From NCBI RefSeq assembly GCF_024396695.1, contig NZ_CP094359.1, positions 2,263,501 to 2,327,500 on the forward strand: DNA of 64,000 nt. The letters run 5' to 3'. Both the position numbers and the translations under genes were made by a program. The notes beneath the pieces were generated by a model. The model did not search any database. It was given only the letters and a program-made list of their open reading frames with translations, and was not told the DNA's origin. This DNA is from Acidithiobacillus sp. YTS05 (GTDB lineage Bacteria > Pseudomonadota > Gammaproteobacteria > Acidithiobacillales > Acidithiobacillaceae). Below, piece by piece: positions 56,301-64,000 of the stretch; the stretch's first letter is position 1; every line of letters begins with the position of its first letter.

Positions 56301-56567
56301 CTAGTCGCCCATGCGCCCATGTTTATTTATGGAGGCACTGTGGCCCCAGCCTTCCAGGTTCTGCACCTGTACCCCCACCCACCAATACTCCGCCACGCTG
56401 TCCTTGCCATGCCCACCCACGAGTGCCTGACCCGGTGCCAAATGGACATGCTCCAGCAATTGCCGCGCCGCGTCCCTCGTGCGAAACACCGACCACGCCA
56501 CCACCCGTTCCATGGGGGTCACGGACGGTAGCTCACGCACTTCATCCAGAAATGTATCATCGATCAT
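56301..56567 (-). CDS. Small conserved-looking hypothetical protein
   Basis: An 88-residue acidic protein with no recognisable domain; it contains TPMERVVAWSVFRTRDAARQLLEHVHLAPGQALVGGHGKD and ends SINKHGRMGD. GAGGAGA lies 8 bases before the ATG, which supports translation. It lies between the acyl-CoA ligase (convergent) and rnpB (divergent). Coding status is moderately supported by the ribosome site and codon pattern. Confidence 0.55.
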   Translation of the reverse strand: MIDDTFLDEVRELPSVTPMERVVAWSVFRTRDAARQLLEHVHLAPGQALVGGHGKDSVAEYWWVGVQVQNLEGWGHSASINKHGRMGD

Positions 56568-56631
56568 GACAGTCTCTCCTCAGATCACGTTGTATTGAGA
56601 GTATAGTTCCGGTCTGGCGGAGTGTGCCGAG

Positions 56632-56659
56632 TTGTACGGCGCCGCAAAGTGCGTATAGT
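56632..56659 (+). promoter_or_regulatory. Promoter of rnpB
   Basis: TTGTAC (56632-56637) and TATAGT (56654-56659) are spaced by 16 bases and end 5 bases before the 5' end of the RNase P RNA, matching a sigma-70 promoter. Confidence 0.75.
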
Positions 56660-56664
56660 GCGCT

Positions 56665-57010
56665 GTGGAGTGAGTCAGACGACCGCCGCGGAGCGATCCG
56701 GGGAGGAAAGTCCGGGCTCCACAGGGCAGGACGCCGGCTAACGGCCGGGAGGCGTGAGCCTACGGAAAGTGCCACAGAAAATACACCGCCAAAGCGTGTA
56801 AACGCCGGTAAGGGTGAAAAGGTGCGGTAAGAGCGCACCGCGCTCCCGGTAACGGGAGTGGCAGGGTAAACCCCGTCCGGAGCAAGACCAAATAGGCGCA
56901 CCAAGCTGTGGCCCGCAGCGTGCGCGGGTAGGTTGCTGGAGCCGGCTCGTAAGGGCCGGCCTAGAGGAATGGTCGTCCACGACAGAACCCGGCTTACCGA
57001 CTCACTCCAC
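56665..57010 (+). ncRNA. rnpB: RNase P RNA, type A
   Basis: A 346-base catalytic RNA of RNase P, which removes 5' leaders from tRNA precursors. The ends pair (GTGGAGTGAGTC with GACTCACTCCAC, helix P1). The universally conserved pieces are present: GGGAGGAAAGTCCGGGCTCC near the start, ACAGAAA and GTAAGGGTGAAAAGGTGCGG in the middle, and AGAGGAATGGTCGTCCACGA with ACAGAACCCGGCTTA near the end. It lies directly upstream of mraZ. Confidence 0.97.
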
Positions 57011-57148
57011 TTTTCCCCACCCGCTAGCCATTCTCGCCTTTCAGGCGAAATCTTTCTTAAATTCATACGGTTGTCGACTTTTCCTCAGAAATCGCGCGAA
57101 AATCACTTCAGGAATCGCTAAGATACAGAAATTATAAGCGTTTTTGCC

Positions 57149-57177
57149 TTGACACAAACAAGACCCGTCCTTACCCT
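57149..57177 (+). promoter_or_regulatory. Candidate promoter of the dcw cluster
   Basis: TTGACA (57149-57154) is followed after 17 bases by TACCCT (57172-57177), placing transcription start just before the MraZ-box repeats. The -35 is perfect and the -10 weak. Confidence 0.55.
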
Positions 57178-57184
57178 TAGCAAC

Positions 57185-57210
57185 GTGGGAAGAAGTGGGG
57201 CAAAGTGGTA
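57185..57210 (+). promoter_or_regulatory. MraZ operator (direct repeats)
   Basis: Three TGGGN-type repeats, TGGGA, TGGGG and TGGTA at 57186, 57196 and 57206, each 10 bases apart, upstream of mraZ. This spacing matches the MraZ-binding repeats of other bacteria and implies autoregulation of the cell-wall cluster. Confidence 0.8.
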
Positions 57211-57232
57211 AACAACGGAGAGCCACCCGGTC

Positions 57233-57685
57233 ATGTTTCGCGGCACGCATTGTCATACTCTCGACAGCAAGGGACGTCTCAGCGTGCCGGCGCGGTTTCG
57301 CGACCAGCTCAACGCCCTCTGTGACGGGCAAATCGTGCTCACCATCAACCCCACCAACGAAGCGGCCGAACGCTGCCTCTGGGCCTATCCTCTGCCGCGC
57401 TGGGAGGAAGTCGAACGACAGGTAGCCGCCCTCCCCAGCACCCAGGCCAGCGTCCGCCGCTTCCAGCGCCTCTTCATCGGCCACTCAGAAGAACTCCGTC
57501 TCGACAACCAATCCCGCATCCTCCTATCCGCCAACCTGCGGCAATACGCACAGATCGAGCGCGATGTGGTGCTGGTAGGGCAAGTCAGCAAGTTCGAGAT
57601 CTGGGATGCAGAGTTGTGGCAGCAACAGCAGACTCTATCGCCTGATGAGGACCTGCTCGCGAGCCTTGGAGATTTGCAGCTATGA
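57233..57685 (+). CDS. mraZ: Transcriptional regulator MraZ
   Basis: A 150-residue AbrB-fold protein with two SpoVT-AbrB repeats: MFRGTHCHTLDSKGRLSVPARFR and the second around LRLDNQSRILLSANLRQYAQI. It represses the dcw operon from the TGGGN repeats directly upstream. First gene of mraZ-rsmH-ftsL-ftsI-murE-murF-mraY. Confidence 0.96.
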   Translation: MFRGTHCHTLDSKGRLSVPARFRDQLNALCDGQIVLTINPTNEAAERCLWAYPLPRWEEVERQVAALPSTQASVRRFQRLFIGHSEELRLDNQSRILLSANLRQYAQIERDVVLVGQVSKFEIWDAELWQQQQTLSPDEDLLASLGDLQL

Positions 57686-58635
57686 GCGGCGCTCACCAGC
57701 CAGTTCTGCCCAACGAGGTGCTTGCGGCACTGCAGCCGGTTTGGCAGGCTCCAGGACCGCGGCGCCTGGTGGATGTTACCGGAGGAAGAGGTGGTCATAG
57801 CGCCCTGCTCCTCGCGCAGCTGGCCGTCGATGATCGGCTGTGTATCTTCGATCGCGATCCCGCGGCCATTCAGGCGCTGGGCGAACGCTTTGCCGACGAT
57901 CCGCGGGTGGACTTGGTCCAGGCCCCCTTCGACGCCCTGGCGCAACTGCTGGAGGCCCGCGGCTGGCTTGGGCGGGTGGATGCCATCCTCGCCGATCTGG
58001 GGGTTTCGTCGCCGCAACTGGACGAGGCCGAACGTGGCTTCAGCTTTTTGCGCGATGGCCCGCTCGATATGCGCATGGACCCCAGTCAGGGGCTGTCTGC
58101 TGCCGCGTGGCTGGCGCAGGTGGAGTTTCGGGAGCTGCGGCGCGTGCTGCAGGAGTATGGCGAGGAAAAAGCGGCAACGCGGATTGCCAAAGCCATCATC
58201 GCCCGGCGTCAAGACGCGCCTCTTTTGCGTACCCGCGAGCTTGCGGAGCTGATCGCTGATCTGCTCCCTGCAGGGAAAGGAATCCATCCCGCTACCCGGA
58301 GCTTCCAGGCCATTCGCATCCAGGTGAATGACGAACTGGGCCAACTGCAGCGCTTCCTGCCCCAGGCCTTGACTGCCCTGCGCCCCGGTGGAAGGCTCGC
58401 CATCATCAGCTTTCACTCCCTCGAAGACCGCTTGGTCAAGCGCTTTTTCCGCGCGCATGAAGCGCGCCCTGATCCCCGCCTGCCTTTGCGCGCCGCGGAA
58501 CTGCCCGCCCAGCCCTGGGTCGAGATCAGCCCCGCTATTCGTGCACAGGAGTCAGAAATCGCCAAAAATCCCCGCGCCCGTTCCGCCGTGTTGCGTACCG
58601 CTACCAAGAATCCGGAGTATTGTCATGCGTCGTAG
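57682..58635 (+). CDS. rsmH: 16S rRNA (cytosine(1402)-N4)-methyltransferase
   Basis: RsmH modifies C1402 of 16S rRNA. The 317-residue protein has QPVLPNEVLAAL (H replaced but family-typical), LVDVTGGRGGHSALLLAQL (SAM site), ADLGVSSPQLDEAERGFSFLRDGPLDMRMD and RLAIISFHSLEDRLVKRFFR. The ATG overlaps the mraZ stop by 4 bases. Confidence 0.95.
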   Translation: MSGAHQPVLPNEVLAALQPVWQAPGPRRLVDVTGGRGGHSALLLAQLAVDDRLCIFDRDPAAIQALGERFADDPRVDLVQAPFDALAQLLEARGWLGRVDAILADLGVSSPQLDEAERGFSFLRDGPLDMRMDPSQGLSAAAWLAQVEFRELRRVLQEYGEEKAATRIAKAIIARRQDAPLLRTRELAELIADLLPAGKGIHPATRSFQAIRIQVNDELGQLQRFLPQALTALRPGGRLAIISFHSLEDRLVKRFFRAHEARPDPRLPLRAAELPAQPWVEISPAIRAQESEIAKNPRARSAVLRTATKNPEYCHAS

Positions 58636-58888
58636 CACCATCCTTCTCGTCGCGCTGATCACTCTCACCCTCTTCGGCATCGTGGCTGCACGCGAAAACA
58701 GTCGGGCGCAATTCATTCATCTGCAGGCCCTGCAAAATCACATTTTTACCCTCAACAATCGTTGGGGGCAGCTACAACTGGAGCAAGCAACGCTGGCTTC
58801 CGATACCCGTGTTGGTGACATTGCGCATCAGAAACTAGGGCTGGAGGCACCGAAAAACAGCCAAATCGTCATGGTGAAAGCCCAGTGA
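58625..58888 (+). CDS. ftsL: Cell division protein FtsL
   Basis: An 87-residue bitopic division protein: one N-terminal helix (STILLVALITLTLFGIVAA), then a periplasmic leucine-zipper-like stretch (HLQALQNHIFTLNNRWGQLQLEQATL) that pairs with FtsB in the divisome. It is fast evolving, so position and layout support the name as much as sequence. The start lies 11 bases inside rsmH. Confidence 0.88.
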   Translation: MRRSTILLVALITLTLFGIVAARENSRAQFIHLQALQNHIFTLNNRWGQLQLEQATLASDTRVGDIAHQKLGLEAPKNSQIVMVKAQ

Positions 58889-60627
58889 ATGCCCTGGCGC
58901 AATCCTCCCTGCCCAGCTGGCGACCGCGCCTGATCTTCGGGGTATTGGGCGCTGGATTTTGTGCCATTCTCTACCAGTCCTGGCAGACGCAGGTGGAGCA
59001 GAGCGGCTTCCTGCGTGCCCAGGGTCAGCAACGTTACCAGCGGCAGCTGCCCATGCCGGCGCCGGCGCGCGGGGAGATCTTCGACCGCTATGGTCAGCCC
59101 TTGGCCCTATCGGTGCCCAGCAGCACCCTCTGGGTAGACCCCAAGGTTTTTGCGCAACAGCAGGCGCGCTGGCCAGAGCTGGCCAAGGTCCTGGGAATAT
59201 CGACCGCAGAGATTGGCAAACGCCTGCAACACAGTGGTAGTGCCTTTGCCTACCTGCTTCGGCAGGTCGACCCGCAACTGGCTGCACGAGCACTGGCCCT
59301 GGGCATCCCCGGGCTGCATGAATTGCAGGAGTACCGACGCTTCTATCCCAGCGGGCAGATCACCGGTCCATTGCTGGGTTTTACCAATATCGAAGGGGCT
59401 GGTAGTGAAGGTCTGGAACTGGCCTATGATCACGTCCTGCGCAGCCAGGCCGGCCAGCGCGAAGTTCTGCGCGATAATCATGGGCACCTGCTGTCCAGCG
59501 CCCCGGAAAATGTCAGCCACCCAGGCCAGCCCCTGACCCTGACGATCGATCGCCGCCTGCAGTATGCCGCCTACACGGCTCTGGCGGCTGCCGTACAACG
59601 TTTCGCCGCGCACTCAGGCTCTGCGGTCCTTCTCGACGCCCACAGTGGTGCCATCCTGGCAATGGTCAACTACCCCGCGAGCAATCCCAACGATCGGGAA
59701 CACTATGATCCCGCCGGTGCCACGGATCGCGCCATCACCCACACCTTCGAACCCGGCTCGGTAATGAAGCCCTTTGCCGTGGCAGCGGCCCTGGATAGCG
59801 GCAGCATCCAGGCCAGCAGCCGCTTCGATGTCGACACCAACTGCTTTCGCGTCGCTAGCTATTGCATTCAGGATGACGCCCGGCATGGCACCCTCGACAT
59901 CGCGCAAATTCTGAAATATTCCAGCAACATCGGCGCGGCCAAGATTGCGCTGCGCACCCCTGCAGCAGATCTCTATGGTTTGCTCAGCCGCGCTGGCTTC
60001 GGCCAATCCGTGGGCCTGGCCCTGCCCGGCGAGAGCGCCGGCCGCTTGCCCGCCTATCAACAATGGGGGCCAGCGGCGCATGCGGCGATCGCGTACGGCT
60101 ACGGCATCTCGGTGAATACCCTGCAGCTGGCCGCCGCCTATGCGGCAATCGCCAATGGTGGTGTCTACGTCCAACCACACCTGCTCAAGGGGCAACAAGG
60201 CGAGGAACGCCGAGTGATGGCGGCCAGTACCGCCGCCGAGCTGCGCAGTTGGCTGGCCGGGGTCGTCGCGCCCGGGGGTACCGGCTTTCTCGCTGCCATC
60301 CCCGGCTACACGGTAGCTGGCAAGACCGGCACGGCGGCCATGGCCAACGGCAAAGGTGGGTTTCATCGCCATCAGGTGAATACTAGCTTCGTCGGCTTTG
60401 CGCCGGCACAGAATCCGCGTTTTGTGATGGCGGTGACAGTGCGCGACCCTACCCAAGGCTGGCGCTATGGCGGTGTCGTCGCGGCACCGATCTTTCGCAG
60501 CACCATGAGCGTGGCCTTGCGCAACGCCGGTGTTCCGCCGCAGGCAGGAAGCGCCCAGGCTATCCGCCCACGGAGCATTGCCGAACAGCAGCGCTGGGCA
60601 GAAGGAGCGGGTGATGTCCAGCACTGA
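58885..60627 (+). CDS. ftsI: Peptidoglycan transpeptidase FtsI (PBP3)
   Basis: The septal class B penicillin-binding protein. The 580-residue protein has an N-terminal anchor (LIFGVLGAGFCAILYQSW), a pedestal domain beginning PAPARGEIFDRYGQPLA, and the three active-site motifs: S-V-M-K in EPGSVMKPF, S-S-N in YSSNIGAAK, and K-T-G in VAGKTGTAA. GTG 58885 is the start (GTGA overlap with ftsL). Confidence 0.96.
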   Translation: MNALAQSSLPSWRPRLIFGVLGAGFCAILYQSWQTQVEQSGFLRAQGQQRYQRQLPMPAPARGEIFDRYGQPLALSVPSSTLWVDPKVFAQQQARWPELAKVLGISTAEIGKRLQHSGSAFAYLLRQVDPQLAARALALGIPGLHELQEYRRFYPSGQITGPLLGFTNIEGAGSEGLELAYDHVLRSQAGQREVLRDNHGHLLSSAPENVSHPGQPLTLTIDRRLQYAAYTALAAAVQRFAAHSGSAVLLDAHSGAILAMVNYPASNPNDREHYDPAGATDRAITHTFEPGSVMKPFAVAAALDSGSIQASSRFDVDTNCFRVASYCIQDDARHGTLDIAQILKYSSNIGAAKIALRTPAADLYGLLSRAGFGQSVGLALPGESAGRLPAYQQWGPAAHAAIAYGYGISVNTLQLAAAYAAIANGGVYVQPHLLKGQQGEERRVMAASTAAELRSWLAGVVAPGGTGFLAAIPGYTVAGKTGTAAMANGKGGFHRHQVNTSFVGFAPAQNPRFVMAVTVRDPTQGWRYGGVVAAPIFRSTMSVALRNAGVPPQAGSAQAIRPRSIAEQQRWAEGAGDVQH

Positions 60628-62056
60628 AACCCTCGACCGTCTCCTCCCGGAATTGCAGCCAGCACGAGCCATTCCCATAACCGGCATCGACAGTGACAGC
60701 CGCCGCTTGCCCAAAGGGGGGCTCTTTGTCGCTCTGGAGACCCGCCATGGACCCACGGCGCACTTTCTGCCCGAGGCCTGGCAGGCGGGCGCCGCCGCTG
60801 CCATCGTCGAGGCGGAACAGGAAGGGTTTCGCGACACCGAAGCCGGACCGCTCTGGTCGCGCCCCGATGCCCGCGCCCTCCTGGGGCTGGCTTTGCGGCG
60901 TCATTACTGCTGGGACGCGGACGCCGCCCCCCGGCTTATTGGCGTGACCGGGACCAATGGCAAGAGTAGTGTGACGCGGCTGATCGCCCAGCTGGCGCCA
61001 GCACCAGCGCAGATCATCGGCACCCTCGGCTATGGGCCGGTGGATGCGCTGCGGGCACTGCCCAACACCACCCCCGAAGCGGTCGAGTTATGGCGCCTGC
61101 TGGTCGCGGCGCGTGCTGCCGGGGCGCAGACGGTCAGTATGGAGGTTTCCTCCCACGCCCTTGCCCTGGGCCGGGTAGCTGCGGTCCCCTTCCACGTTGC
61201 GGTCTTCACCAACCTGACCCAGGATCACCTCGACTTTCACGGCGATATGGCGAGTTATGGGGCAGCCAAGGCGCGGCTCTTTCAGACGCCGGAACTGCAA
61301 TACGCCGTCCTTAATGCCGATGATCCCTTCACTGCGCAACTGCGGCAAACCATCGCAACGCAGGTAAAGGTACTGGATTATGGATTTGGCGCGGCTGCCA
61401 TCCAGGTGCGCGACTACCATCCGGGGGCCAGCGGTACACTGCTGGAGCTGGATACACCCCAGGGCAGACGCCGCCTGCGCAGTCCTCTGCTCGGGCGCAG
61501 CAACACCTACAATCTGCTGGCAGCCCTGGCCTGCGCTGCAGCTCTCGGCTGGGAGATCGAAGACGAGCAGATTGCCCGCCTCAGCCTGCCGGTAGGACGT
61601 TACCAGTGCCTGCCGGCCGTACCGGGCAAGGCGCGGGTGATGATCGATTACGCTCACACCCCGGATGCCCTGGATGCCGTCCTGCAAGACCTGCGTGCCA
61701 TTGCCAAGGGGAAGATCACGCTGGTCTTTGGTTGCGGCGGCGATCGCGATCGCAGCAAGCGTCCGCAGATGGGCGCCATTGCCGCGCGTCTGGCGGATCG
61801 GGTGATCGTCACCGACGACAACCCACGCATGGAAGACCCGGAACAAATCACCAACGAGATTCTGACCGGAATTCCGAGCGGTCGGGCGACCGTAGAACAT
61901 GATCGGGCACGCGCCATCCAGCTGGCGATCGCCGATGCCCAGTCTGGCGACTGGGTACTGATCGCTGGCAAGGGTCACGAGAGCTATCAGGATCGCGGCG
62001 GTCAGAAACAGCCCTTCGCTGACGCGCAGCACGCAGAGGAGGCGTTACGTCAATGA
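60614..62056 (+). CDS. murE: UDP-MurNAc-Ala-Glu:meso-diaminopimelate ligase
   Basis: MurE adds the third amino acid of the peptidoglycan stem. The 480-residue protein has GVTGTNGKSSVTRLIAQL (ATP), PNTTPEAVELWRLL and TDDNPRMEDPEQI; the DNPR motif selects meso-diaminopimelate, as in Gram-negative bacteria. AAGGAGCGGG lies upstream of the ATG. It overlaps ftsI by 14 bases and murF by 4. Confidence 0.95.
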   Translation: MSSTETLDRLLPELQPARAIPITGIDSDSRRLPKGGLFVALETRHGPTAHFLPEAWQAGAAAAIVEAEQEGFRDTEAGPLWSRPDARALLGLALRRHYCWDADAAPRLIGVTGTNGKSSVTRLIAQLAPAPAQIIGTLGYGPVDALRALPNTTPEAVELWRLLVAARAAGAQTVSMEVSSHALALGRVAAVPFHVAVFTNLTQDHLDFHGDMASYGAAKARLFQTPELQYAVLNADDPFTAQLRQTIATQVKVLDYGFGAAAIQVRDYHPGASGTLLELDTPQGRRRLRSPLLGRSNTYNLLAALACAAALGWEIEDEQIARLSLPVGRYQCLPAVPGKARVMIDYAHTPDALDAVLQDLRAIAKGKITLVFGCGGDRDRSKRPQMGAIAARLADRVIVTDDNPRMEDPEQITNEILTGIPSGRATVEHDRARAIQLAIADAQSGDWVLIAGKGHESYQDRGGQKQPFADAQHAEEALRQ

Positions 62057-63402
62057 TCGAGCTGAGTCTCCGGGAAGTCGCCAAGATCTGTCATGGGAAA
62101 ACCCTCCCTGGTAGCCCGGCAGAACTGCGGATTCGCGGACTCAGTAGCGATAGCCGCAGCGCGCAACCCGACGCGCTCTTCGTTGCCCTCTCTGGGCCAC
62201 ATTTCGATGCCCATGACTTTGTTGCCCAGGCACGCAGCAACGGCGCCGCGGCCGTGCTCGTCAGCCGGGCGATGGCGGAGCCCGGGGTCTTGGTCACTGA
62301 TACCCTGCAGGCGCTGCAAGACCTCGCCGCCGCCTGGCGCCAGCGTTGTCCCGCCAAGGTCATTGGCGTCACCGGTTCCTGCGGCAAGACCACGGTCAAG
62401 GAGATTCTGGCGGCAATCCTGCAGGAAACCGGTCACGGCATCGCCACCCAGGGCAACCTCAACAACCATATCGGCGTTCCCCTGACCCTGGCGCGCCTCA
62501 GTCAGACGGACCGCTACGCGGTAGTCGAAATGGGGATGAACCATGCCGGAGAGATTCGGGTGCTGAGCCGTCTGGCGGCACCGGACCTGGTGCTCATCAA
62601 CAATGCCGGAACGGCGCACCTCGAAAACCTGGGGACGGTAGAGGCCATCGCGGCGGCCAAGGGGGAAATCCTCGAGGGCTTGGGCCCCCACGGTATCGCC
62701 GTGCTCAATGGAGATGATCGCTTTTGTGAGGAATGGGCAGCGCAGGCGCCTGGAGAGGTCTGGCGTTTCAGTCTGGAAGACCGGCCTGCGCGCGTTCGCG
62801 GCGCCTGGCAGGCGAGTGCGACGGGCGGAGAGATGCAGGTGCGGGCACCGCAGGGAACCTTTGATCTGCAGATTCCCCTGCCCGGCCGGCACAACGGCGC
62901 CAATGTCCTGGCGGCGGTTACTGCTGCCCTGGCCCTCGACACCCCGATCGCTGCCATTGTGCGTAGCGTCGCCCAGCTGCGCGGCGTCTCTGGGCGCCTG
63001 CAGTGGGTCGCGGGGCGGCAGGGCAGCCGTCTCCTGGACGACAGCTACAACGCCAACCCGGCGAGCCTGGAGGCAGCGATGCAGGTCCTGGCGCAGCAAC
63101 CAGGTCGGCGTTTTCTGGTTTTAGGGGATATGGGCGAATTGGGCCCGGAGGCGCGCAGTTACCACGCCCAGGCGGGGAAACGCCTGCGCGAACTGGGCAT
63201 TGATGGGCTCTTCGCCACGGGCCCCCTGAGCGCGGCAGCAGTGGAGGCCTTCGGCCGCGGCGCCAGCCACTTTGCCGAGATCGACGCCCTCGTTACCGCC
63301 CTGCAGCCAGTGCTGGCGGGCGATGTCACGGTGCTGGTAAAGGGTTCTCGTGCCGCTCATATGGAAAGGGTGGTTACGGCCCTGCGGCAGGAGGCTGGCT
63401 GA
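62053..63402 (+). CDS. murF: UDP-MurNAc-tripeptide:D-Ala-D-Ala ligase
   Basis: MurF adds the D-Ala-D-Ala dipeptide. The 449-residue protein has the MurE/F N-terminal domain (GLSSDSRSAQPDALFVAL), the ATP loop GVTGSCGKTTVKEILAAIL, NLNNHIGVPLTLARL, and VEMGMNHAGEIRVLS, then the C-terminal DDSYNANPASLEAAMQVL. The window order is the usual one. Confidence 0.95.
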   Translation: MIELSLREVAKICHGKTLPGSPAELRIRGLSSDSRSAQPDALFVALSGPHFDAHDFVAQARSNGAAAVLVSRAMAEPGVLVTDTLQALQDLAAAWRQRCPAKVIGVTGSCGKTTVKEILAAILQETGHGIATQGNLNNHIGVPLTLARLSQTDRYAVVEMGMNHAGEIRVLSRLAAPDLVLINNAGTAHLENLGTVEAIAAAKGEILEGLGPHGIAVLNGDDRFCEEWAAQAPGEVWRFSLEDRPARVRGAWQASATGGEMQVRAPQGTFDLQIPLPGRHNGANVLAAVTAALALDTPIAAIVRSVAQLRGVSGRLQWVAGRQGSRLLDDSYNANPASLEAAMQVLAQQPGRRFLVLGDMGELGPEARSYHAQAGKRLRELGIDGLFATGPLSAAAVEAFGRGASHFAEIDALVTALQPVLAGDVTVLVKGSRAAHMERVVTALRQEAG

Positions 63403-63403
63403 A

Positions 63404-64000
63404 ATGCTCTATTATCTCCTGCTCCAGCTGCAAGGCGTCTATCACGGCTTTCACGTCTTCTCTTACCTGACCCTGCGCGGGGTCTTGAGCATCCTCACCG
63501 CCCTGGTCTTGTCCCTGGGTCTGGGTCCCATCGTCATTTCCCGACTGCGCCAGTACAAGATTGGACAGATGGTGCGCAACGACGGGCCGGAGACTCATCT
63601 CAGTAAACAAGGCACCCCGACCATGGGTGGGGCGCTGATTCTGCTGGTCGTACTGTTGACCACCTTCCTCTGGTCCGACCTCGGCAATCCCATGGTCTGG
63701 ATTGCCATGCTGACGACTCTCGCCTTTGGCTTCGTGGGATTCATCGACGACTGGCGCAAGTTGCGCCGCAAAAACAGCAAGGGCCTCTCGGCGCGCGGCA
63801 AATATGGCCTGCAGTCGCTTTTCGCCATCGCTGCTGCCACGGCCCTGTATTTCTGGGGCCAGGGGAGTCTACCCCACAGCCTGATCGTGCCTTTCGTCCC
63901 ACACGTACTGATTCCACTGGGCATCGGCTTCATCGTCTTCAGCTATTTCGTCATTGTCGGTACCTCCAATGCCGTCAACCTTACGGATGGTCTCGACGGA
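63404..64000 (+). CDS. mraY: Phospho-MurNAc-pentapeptide transferase MraY (partial)
   Basis: The first 199 codons of MraY, which makes lipid I at the inner membrane; the gene runs off the right edge. It starts MLYYLLLQLQGVYHGFHVFSYLTLR, then KQGTPTMGGALILLV, FGFVGFIDDWRKLRRKNSKGLSARGKY (with the DDWRK catalytic region) and GTSNAVNLTDGLDG at the edge. It begins 2 bases after the murF stop. The ATG is confirmed by homology to MraY N-termini. Confidence 0.95.
   Translation, partial: MLYYLLLQLQGVYHGFHVFSYLTLRGVLSILTALVLSLGLGPIVISRLRQYKIGQMVRNDGPETHLSKQGTPTMGGALILLVVLLTTFLWSDLGNPMVWIAMLTTLAFGFVGFIDDWRKLRRKNSKGLSARGKYGLQSLFAIAAATALYFWGQGSLPHSLIVPFVPHVLIPLGIGFIVFSYFVIVGTSNAVNLTDGLDG

Overview
The window reads as a chromosomal segment of a GC-rich, Gram-negative gammaproteobacterium-like organism, most plausibly an Acidithiobacillus relative. 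The grounds are indirect: meso-diaminopimelate-type murE, LPS core genes, hopanoid gene hpnB, an SQR-like flavoprotein, an ovothiol synthase and two biotin loci in an otherwise housekeeping setting. The genus is inferred, not proven.

Layout. Positions 1-3459 hold purine genes (purE-purK-fructosamine kinase, minus) and trmB. From 3456 to 5976 lie an Fnr-like regulator, a clean FNR/ANR-type box, a protein built from a duplicated His-containing unit and an SQR-like flavoprotein that lacks one canonical cysteine. Next come hpnB, pilU and pilT (minus), then yggS-proC-yggT-bioB (plus), a PagL-like lipid A deacylase, an orphan HlyD-type adaptor, and tetR-argB-HAD phosphatase (minus). Matching inverted repeats sit in front of tetR and between pagL and hlyD. 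Positions 16321-20490 carry a membrane protein, a zinc-ribbon protein with a strong terminator, a coiled-coil protein, a ferredoxin-reductase, RNase T and FetB.

The accessory region is 20598-28690. It holds vapBC with a palindromic operator, a 3'-truncated antitoxin relic, a 5'-truncated ISNCY-type element, and then two integron gene cassettes without a visible integrase. The boundaries of both cassettes can be fixed because each attC begins with the exact reverse complement of the first bases of its own cassette. Cassette 1 (22364-24180) encodes a ParA-type ATPase overlapping a HEPN putative RNase, a candidate two-gene defence or toxin system. Cassette 2 encodes a GIY-YIG protein split by an IS66-family element (24606-28412) with an 8-bp target duplication. 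That IS66 itself contains an inverted partial copy of its own left end, which is interrupted by an IS3-family element with a 3-bp target duplication.

The core resumes with htpX and the bioF-bioH-bioC-bioD operon (minus), comF-trmL, a phosphate-type MFS transporter behind four Pho-box repeats, and ovothiol synthase ovoA behind overlapping palindromes. A long minus-strand cell-envelope block follows (waaA, a Cys-phosphatase, waaC, GT2, waaL, GT9, a Uma2 relic, GT4, a polysaccharide deacetylase, an ArnC-like GT2), then Nudix-ThiE, argJ, secA and lpxC, with dciA-like on the plus strand. The window ends with sspA, an acyl-CoA ligase, rnpB and the start of the dcw division/cell-wall cluster (mraZ-rsmH-ftsL-ftsI-murE-murF-mraY), with a MraZ operator upstream and mraY running off the end.
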